From Adiantum capillus-veneris (Eukaryota > Streptophyta > Polypodiopsida > Polypodiales > Pteridaceae), in contig CM043954.1 of the NCBI GenBank assembly GCA_014529385.2, positions 94,319,247 to 94,383,246 of the forward strand: a DNA stretch of 64,000 nucleotides, written 5' to 3'. The position numbers and the translations under genes were made by a program. Positions 57,704-64,000 of this stretch are shown in pieces. The first letter of the stretch is position 1. The number at the start of each line of letters is the position of its first letter. The notes under the pieces were generated by a model, which made no database searches, was not told the DNA's origin, and saw nothing but the letters and a program-made list of their open reading frames with translations.

Positions 57704-58641
57704 TGTTAGCGCGGCTGGACACACTCAACGGAGGATGTTTGCCCAGCCAGATACTAATTTCCTTTGTAATCATTCCTTAATTGAGAAGAAACCGTCATTT
57801 CACCTTTGTAAATAGTGGGGTTTGTAGAAGCTTCCAAATTGTATCCCATTTTTGACATTTAGACTTAGTAAATGGCTAAATTGGAACATTAGGGTTTGAG
57901 ATTGTAAGGTATTTATACCACTTTTGACCTTAATGCAAAAAAAGACCTTTTGTCATTTATATAATTTTTGTCTGTGTGAGTTGAGCGTACTCTCTGTACG
58001 AGAGAGAGTGAGAGTTTATCTTGACGCTACGCACACACTGGTGGTCAGAATCAAGTGCGGAGAAGTGCAGCGTGTTGCCCCCGAAGAGAGCTACGCGCCA
58101 ACACCTACATTGCAGGTGTACGGCCCGGATTTGCGAGATCGACCCATGAGCTATATCTGGTGATATGGTGAGCATACGTTATCCGTTTTTGTATTTCAGC
58201 ATATCCACGCGTTCGCAATGAGTAGAGCTACACATTAGGCACTTTAGTTTTCAAAAACGACGACATGCAAAAGCTTGTCAGTCATCCTACGTGATTCTGC
58301 ACCGGGTGTTTAGGGTTGGGATTTTGGGTCACGGACCTTAGGGAGAGCGACCTATTGGTGTTAATAGGATTTCCCTCAAGTTCCTTAGCGTTTCGAGAAC
58401 GTTTGATGGGTATTTGGCTCTTGAAAGCGTTGTAGGAAATCTCCTCTTGTGTACTCTTGAAGGCTGTAACTTAAACATTGGGTAGAGACCTTTGTAGGAA
58501 GTAGTCAATAGTCGGTCGAGTGTAGGTTGACACCCTATGTTTGCTTCCACGCGCCTGCGGGTTGAGCTTTGTCCTTAGCTGACAAATCTTGTTAGGTGAG
58601 TTCTCGCTGTGCTGACGTCCGTCGCGGCGTATCCACCAACA
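57704..58641 (+). repeat. Gypsy D 3' LTR (about 938 bp)
   Basis: Starts TGTTAGCGCGGC straight after the polypurine tract and ends CCACCAACA, so the termini are the TGTT...AACA type. Inside are a TATA-like ggtatttatacc near 57909 and a repeated gagagaga stretch near 58001. No second copy is in the window, so the right boundary is less certain than the left. Confidence 0.6.
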
Positions 58642-58719
58642 AGTCCAATTTCCGATCCGATCGTTCCGTTGAAATGCTTCATGACTTTAAAAAATTCAAA
58701 TCTTAAACACTTTTGCAAA

Positions 58720-59150
58720 GTAAATGAAATATTTTTATTTAAAAAATGTTAGGTACATTACACAAGGTTTTGTGGTCCTTAGAAGATTATTTAAAATATT
58801 AAGGATGGCCTATGGATTGGAGTTACCTCCACGTTTTCCAGCTCATCCCATGTTTCATGTTAGTAAATTGAAAATATTTATTTATAAAGATGATAATGTA
58901 ATTGATGAAACTCTTATCTTATAGAAATCAAAAGAGTATGACCATATTTGAGACAAACACTAGCTACGACTCAAATGAAAGGATTGAAAAAACTACATCA
59001 ACCAAGAACTTCTAGTTACCTAGAAAGACCTCTCACTTACTGATACTGCTTTGGAAGAGTATACTTTGTTTGTAAACACTTTCCTACATTGATTATTGAA
59101 AAAAATGATCGTATTGAAAGGGGAGAGAATGTCAAAAAATGGAGGAAATT
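58720..59150 (+). pseudogene. Gypsy integrase C-terminal fragment
   Basis: The frame at 58724-58924 contains YGLELPPRFPAHPMFHVSKL, the standard LPP...HPVFHVSxLK block of gypsy integrase tails. It continues in broken frames to about 59150. It differs from gypsy A-C ([20 protein letters not shown]), so it is another family. Its start is lost at the gypsy D LTR side and its end at the copia C junction. Confidence 0.7.
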
Positions 59151-59202
59151 AATATAAGAATTTGATCCAGTTGGCCATGAAGATCCAAATCAAGCATGCC
59201 AA

Positions 59203-60500
59203 AGTGAAATTGCAACACCTTGTTGTTTCTTGCTAGTCCAAGAAACAAGACAAACATTTATAAAGAAGCAATTTCCACTAGTAGATTGCATAGATAAAAG
59301 TGAGCTTGCCCAGTCTGCATTTGTGTAACCCAAAAGAGAAGGAGATTTAATAGAATCCGATGTCAGTTGTCGTCGATAGACCAAACCAAAATATGTAGTG
59401 CCTTTTAAGTATTTCAATACACGCTTTATTGCGGACCAATGCTTAAGAGGAGGACGTGCAAGATGTTGTCCAAGATAATTAGCAGCAAACAAAATAATAG
59501 GGCACGCGTTCATGGCAACAAACTAAAGACATCCAATCAAGTTAGCATAAGGTTGATTTGTGAAAAGTTCACTGCCAATGTCATAAGTGTTCTTCGTAGA
59601 ACTCACAAGACAAGGTGTGTTGGCCGAATGTGTTGATTCCATACCAAATTTTTGAATAGTATCTGCAATAAACTTTGACTCTCAAAGGAAGAAAATACCT
59701 TTTGTGCGGTTCCTTTGAATCTAAATGCCAAGACACAAGTGAATCTCTTCAAGAACCACCATATCAAATGCAAAAGACAATAACATTTTCACTTGCAGAA
59801 GAAATCTCAAATCATTGGAAACAAGGATGGTATCATCTACTTAAAGAGCAAGAATCACAAAACTGCTACCTTGGTGCTTTATGTATAAGTTGGGGTCTGA
59901 AGAGCAAGAGATGAATCCTTTAGAGGTGAGAAAAAGATCAAATTTTGTATACCAGGCTCGTGAAGCTTGTTTGAAACTATATAGTGCCTTATGGAGTTGA
60001 GCCACAAGGTCTTCTTTACCTGGAATAACAAACCCTTTTGGCTGTTCCATATAAATTTCCTCTTCCAAGTCACCATTAAGAAAAGCAGTTCGCACATCCA
60101 TTTGATGAGCTTATGAATCAAATTGAACAGCAAATGCCAATAAAACGCAAACACTTGTAATGCAAACAACTGGTGAAAAGGTCTCCATATAATCAACATC
60201 AAAAACTTGGGAGTAACCTTTTGTAACTAAACATGCCTTGAACTTGTCAAAAGATCCACCTACTTTTACCTTTGTCTTATACACCCACTTACACTTAATA
60301 GTTGTATGACCAGGAGGTAGTTTTTAGAGATAAGAGAATCATACTCTGCTTCCATAGCCTCTTGCAATTGATCTTTTTGTGGTGAAGAGATAGCTTCATT
60401 ATGAGTAATGGGATCTTTAGAAGTAGAGAAAGCATTATCAACAATATCGCATCATAAACATGACATGAGCCATGTTCAAAATCAATAGGCAAATCAACAA
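59203..60500 (-). pseudogene. Copia C reverse transcriptase and truncated RNase H
   Basis: RT blocks: MDVRTAFLNGDLEEEIYMEQ, KALYSFKQASRAWYTKF, then the catalytic site near 59835, which reads stop-V-D-D: the Tyr codon of YVDD has become TAA. Later comes LARPPLKHWSAIKRVLKYLK and the RNase H beginning VSWTSKKQQGVAISL. After that the sequence no longer resembles copia. Other shifts lie near 60110-60300 and 59520-59840. Confidence 0.82.
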
Positions 60501-60639
60501 AAATATCAATATTATCATTGGTAACATTTGAAAGTGAAGAGAAAAGCTGCTCTATATGAAGAGTTTCATCATCTGAAAGAAATGGAAAAGCCTAAAGCAA
60601 TGATTTAGTATCATCAAAATCATGCATGGATCATGAGCC

Positions 60640-61330
60640 TCCCGTCAGCTGTTCATTAAAAGTAGCATCACGATTCATAATTACTTTCTTGGAGGAACAG
60701 TCATAGAATTTTAGCTTTTGGAAGTATAAAAATATCCAATAAAAACAACTTTAAGACCATGAGCATCAAGCTTTGTTCGTGTTTCTTTTGGAACATGAAT
60801 ATAAGAAATGCATCCAAAGGTTCGAAAATGAGATACAAAAGGAATGTTAACGGTCAATGATGTGATGGGTATCTTACCAGAGGGTGCAGTAGTAGGAAGA
60901 TGATTCTGAATAAATAATGTCGTCAAAGTAGCTTTAGCCCAAAAAACATGAGATAACCCAGAATGAATCAGCATACATCTTACAACATTGAGAATAGTGT
61001 GATCTTTCATTCAATAACGCCGTTTTGTTGAGGTGAATATGAAATAGTGTGTTCATGATGAGTTATATTGTCAGCATAATAAGTCATAAACTCTCAAGAA
61101 ACATATTCACCTCCATTGTCACTATGAACCTTCTTGAGGCGACGACCAATTTGAAGTTCCACAGCCTTGTGGAATTGTTTGAAAACAGATAAGGCCTCAG
61201 ATTTTTGTCTAAGTAGAAATACAATCGTATACCGTGAGAAATCATCAATGAAGGTAATGAGTAGCGATATTGTGATCTCAAAGAAGGTAGAGGTCCACAT
61301 ATATCAGTATGAACAAGATCCAGTATGTCA
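60640..61330 (-). pseudogene. Copia C integrase
   Basis: Core pieces TFIDDFSRYTIVFLLRQKSE and KVHSDNGGEYVS (61250-61094), then a break, then HSGLSHVFWAKATLTTLFIQ and FRTFGCISYIHVPKETRTKL (61010-60711). The QQNG block near 61020-61040 is in another frame. Confidence 0.8.
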
Positions 61331-62300
61331 TGAGAATGATCTGTATTTGAGAGAGGAAAGGGTTTACAATTATGTTTCCCAAGAGCACAAAACTCACAAA
61401 TTCCTGTCTAGGGATGGCTTTAAGATACATGCCATGAACAAGATCACGACACTGAAGATCAAGGATTTTTGAGAAATCATCATGAACAAATAGATGATGC
61501 CATACTTTGCAATCATGATCACCTGGAGCAGTGAAAACATTTGCTATGACATCATTGAGGAGAGTTCAAACAAATTACCGTTTTGAGGAGTAGTGGCTAT
61601 AGTTTTTCCATCTAATTTCTCAATTCGGCATTGGGTATGATCAAATCCAACAAAGAGAAAAAGATGAACAAGTATAGCAGCTAAAAGAAGATTACGTTGA
61701 AGATCTGGTACATGTAATACTCCTCGCAAAATTCGAGTAGAATAAGAAGATATAAAACTCCAATATCCTTAAATACTTGACATGTCGTATCATCAGCAAG
61801 ATAAACAACACATTGAACTGGTAGTGGATGGCAGTTATGGAGTCACTTAGAGTGATATGTCGTATTTCCTGTAACACCAAAATCGACAAAAGTGATCCAT
61901 CATGTACATGAAGTATTTTGTATGGAGAAACTGAACATAAGATAGGTTGTTTCTAGTACAATATTGTTTCAATGTTTAGTAGCATATGCTCTATTACAAT
62001 TTGTGTCGAATCGAAGCTTATAGCACATATGAGTGGGATGATAAGATCATCCACAATATTCACAAAAAGAAGAATAATCTCTAGATAAATGTGGTTATTT
62101 AGTGGTAATATTGTGTTCTTCATCATACTGACGTGTCCAACATTCATCTTTACTATGGACATTTCTATTGTAGTAAGAACATTGCTTATTAGGGAGTTTG
62201 AGACGAGAGAAAATATTACCACGACGGCCACCTCTGCGGTTTCCTTGTTGAAATGGATGCCTTCGATCATAAAAAGCACGTTCCATCTGTTGTCACTCAT
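61331..62300 (-). pseudogene. Copia C nucleocapsid, protease and pre-integrase segment
   Basis: Near 62180 the zinc knuckle reads CSYYNRNVHSKDECW, with its second Cys changed to Tyr. The protease region near 61840-61880 has lost the DSG-type motif (VDFGVTGN). The pre-integrase block includes GVLHVPDLQRNLLL (61729-61680). Frames change several times. Confidence 0.72.
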
Positions 62301-63081
62301 TCTCCCCTTATGAAATCATAGTTGTATCATGACCAGCATTACATCGTTCGTGACGTTGAGAGCATTCAATTAAAGACATGCAAGCTTGGTCGAAATCGAG
62401 ACCATCTTTATTAGAAAGAATGGTAACAATGTTATCATAAGAAGAGTTCTTCACCGTGTCAAGGAGAAGTGCAATCAGTTTTTTTTGTGAAACAGGATCA
62501 CCACAACATGTTGATTAATAATGGATTTGAAAGACTCAATTTTGTCCCATCATGGCACTACCAACTTCATATTGTAACTTGTTAAGCAAACCTCTCAAAT
62601 AAAGTATTTCTATAAGAGATTTCTTCTGAAAGTTTGCAATTAGGTACTTCCATACGTCATGGGAGGTAAAAAGTTCATACATATCTAGCAAAAAGGAATC
62701 AGTAAGAGCAGAAAGAATATACCAATTATTTTCTTTATCACATCGTTTCCAATCCGTATATGCAACATGCCAATCTTCAAATGAAGGTCCTTCAGTGATA
62801 AGCATGTTGTCATGATCCGTATCAACGGGTTGAGGCCGATATACACAATTTTCAAGGACAATATCAGAGAGTCCATTGCCTTCAAGAATTAACAACATAT
62901 TTTCTTTCCAACCAGGAAATCCTGGCCTTGGAAAGGAGGAACAGAACGCTGGCCAGAAGGAAAAGCATTGATGAGAATAGTCATAGCCATATCTGGTTGT
63001 TGTGAGAAGACGTATAAGATAAGATCGCAAAATCTGCACACCATATATGGTGAAGGCTACAAGTGAGGATGAGAGAAACAT
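62301..63081 (-). pseudogene. Copia C gag
   Basis: The open part has PGFPGWKENMLLILEGNGL, EDWHVAYTDWKRCDKENNW and DMYELFTSHDVWKYLI, the UBN2-type gag pattern. The frame opens at 63081 but the true start is uncertain. It closes near 62536, and decayed gag sequence continues to the knuckle region. Confidence 0.75.
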
Positions 63082-63742
63082 GAAGACTATGTTTTTTCAA
63101 TGACAAATGCAAGAAGGATGCTCAATAAACGTCAAAATATGTTAGCGATGTTACCCAAAAAAAGTTGGAAAAAGGAGATGTTAATAATAAAAGAGTCCTC
63201 AAAATAAAGTGATGTTAGACGCAACGTGAGACTCAAGATTGACGGTCCCAACATAAATAGCAAAAAGCTAAATTTGCTTGAAAAAGTTAACGCCAAATTT
63301 AAAAAAAGATCACTGATGCTTCACGAAGACGTACGAGGACGAAACCTGCGGGCGGCAAGCTCGATTGTAGTAAAAACAGCATAACTTTCTGTTGTGAACT
63401 CCGATTGATGCAAACCTAAAACTCAAATCGAAGAGCTCAAGGAGACAAACAAGTTTTGGATGATTTGCACTGCACCTCATTGCGCTTTTCCCATTTCTCC
63501 AAATTTTGAGCAGAAGACCCCCAAAAATTGAGACAAGAAAACATAATCAACGATTCATTATATAGAATAGCAATAAACGCCACACAAAATAATAATCTTA
63601 TTATTCTTAATAGAAAAAAACCACAATTAACAAGAATCAATCCTAAAAAAAAAAAATTTGTAGCAATTCCGAATCTTGCATGCGAATCGCATACACATAC
63701 TCTCTTTTGTCACCATGAATTGAATCGGTGTGTGATCGTTAC
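63082..63742 (-). other. Copia C untranslated leader
   Basis: AT-rich region between priming site and gag with no supported frame. Confidence 0.5.
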
Positions 63743-63755
63743 CTCTCGGATACCA
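63743..63755 (-). promoter_or_regulatory. Copia C primer binding site
   Basis: On the minus strand it reads TGGTATCCGAGAG, a variant of the Met-tRNA site, directly after the LTR end. Confidence 0.7.
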
Positions 63756-64000
63756 TGTGGAGATGTAGAGAGAAAGAGAGAGACAAGACAAGAGACACAC
63801 AATGTATGATCCCAAAGACTAATTCATATTGAGGACAAGATACAAATATATAGGTAAGACCAAGTTGAGTAGAATGAGCCATATATAGCTCCACCACCAA
63901 TAGGCTTTAGGCACCTAAGGAGGTCAACATGGAGATGAACTTGACATGGGTCCCTAATGATTTTTTTGTCAAGTCTTGACTTGTGTGAGGGTGTGTGTGT
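63756..64000 (-). repeat. Copia C 5' LTR, partial
   Basis: It begins at the priming site and runs off the right window edge. It contains a purine-rich stretch and a TATA-like region near 63845-63885. Full length is unknown. Confidence 0.65.

Larger units (their letters stand above)
59203..64000 (-). mobile_element. Copia C: Ty1/copia element, 3' truncated and cut by window edge
   Basis: On the minus strand the order is 5' LTR (off the right edge), priming site, leader, gag, protease, integrase, RT and part of RNase H. Homology ends at about 59203 in the middle of RNase H, so the 3' end and 3' LTR are missing. All coding parts contain stops and shifts. Confidence 0.87.

Overview
This window looks like repeat-rich nuclear DNA of a land plant with a large genome. 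Almost every recognisable coding stretch belongs to a transposable element: Ty3/gypsy chromoviruses, Ty1/copia elements, two LINE fragments and several CACTA (Tnp2) fragments. Long CT/GA, CA, TA, G and C runs are common. LTR priming sites match the plant initiator-Met tRNA type (TGGTATCAGAGC and close variants). The one convincing host gene is a minus-strand DGAT3-like [2Fe-2S] protein gene at 5.3-6.3 kb. A fern, lycophyte or other seedless plant would fit, but the sequence alone does not settle the clade. No rRNA, tRNA, CRISPR array or bacterial-type operon was seen.

Layout. 1-4521: 3' half of gypsy A (RT, RNase H, integrase, chromodomain, 3' LTR). 5256-6338: DGAT3-like gene (minus). 7.2-8.4 kb: microsatellites and a short LTR with a priming site. 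10.0-10.6 kb: a ~183-bp tandem repeat. 10753-22290: gypsy B (plus), whose 5' LTR is split by copia A (minus, 11012-16079, target duplication aacct). 22291-25177: gypsy C (minus), joined tail-to-tail to gypsy B, so two 5' LTRs face outward. 27.2-27.9 kb: an unrecognised decayed reading frame. 28233-33727: copia B (plus) with matching LTRs and target duplication agagg.

35.5-36.87 kb: 3' end of LINE A (minus). 36871-40026: CACTA A (minus), with an internally deleted tnp2 gene. 42.24-42.88 kb: CACTA C, the tnp2 N-terminal part only. 45.2-49.5 kb: CACTA B (minus), inserted in a gypsy integrase fragment and itself split by LINE B. 50-54.7 kb: unrecognised, partly decayed reading frames and a fold-back element. 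55.1-57.16 kb: a decayed multi-exon gene (minus) of possible transposon origin. 57.7-58.64 kb: a likely gypsy 3' LTR. 58.7-59.1 kb: another gypsy integrase tail. 59.2-64.0 kb: copia C (minus), cut at both ends.

No working gene network is visible. The elements are linked by nesting order, and nearly all carry stops, frameshifts or truncations. The most open questions are the 55-57 kb multi-exon gene with its coiled-coil neighbour, the opposed gypsy fusion, the fold-back element and the decayed frames at 27 kb and 52 kb.
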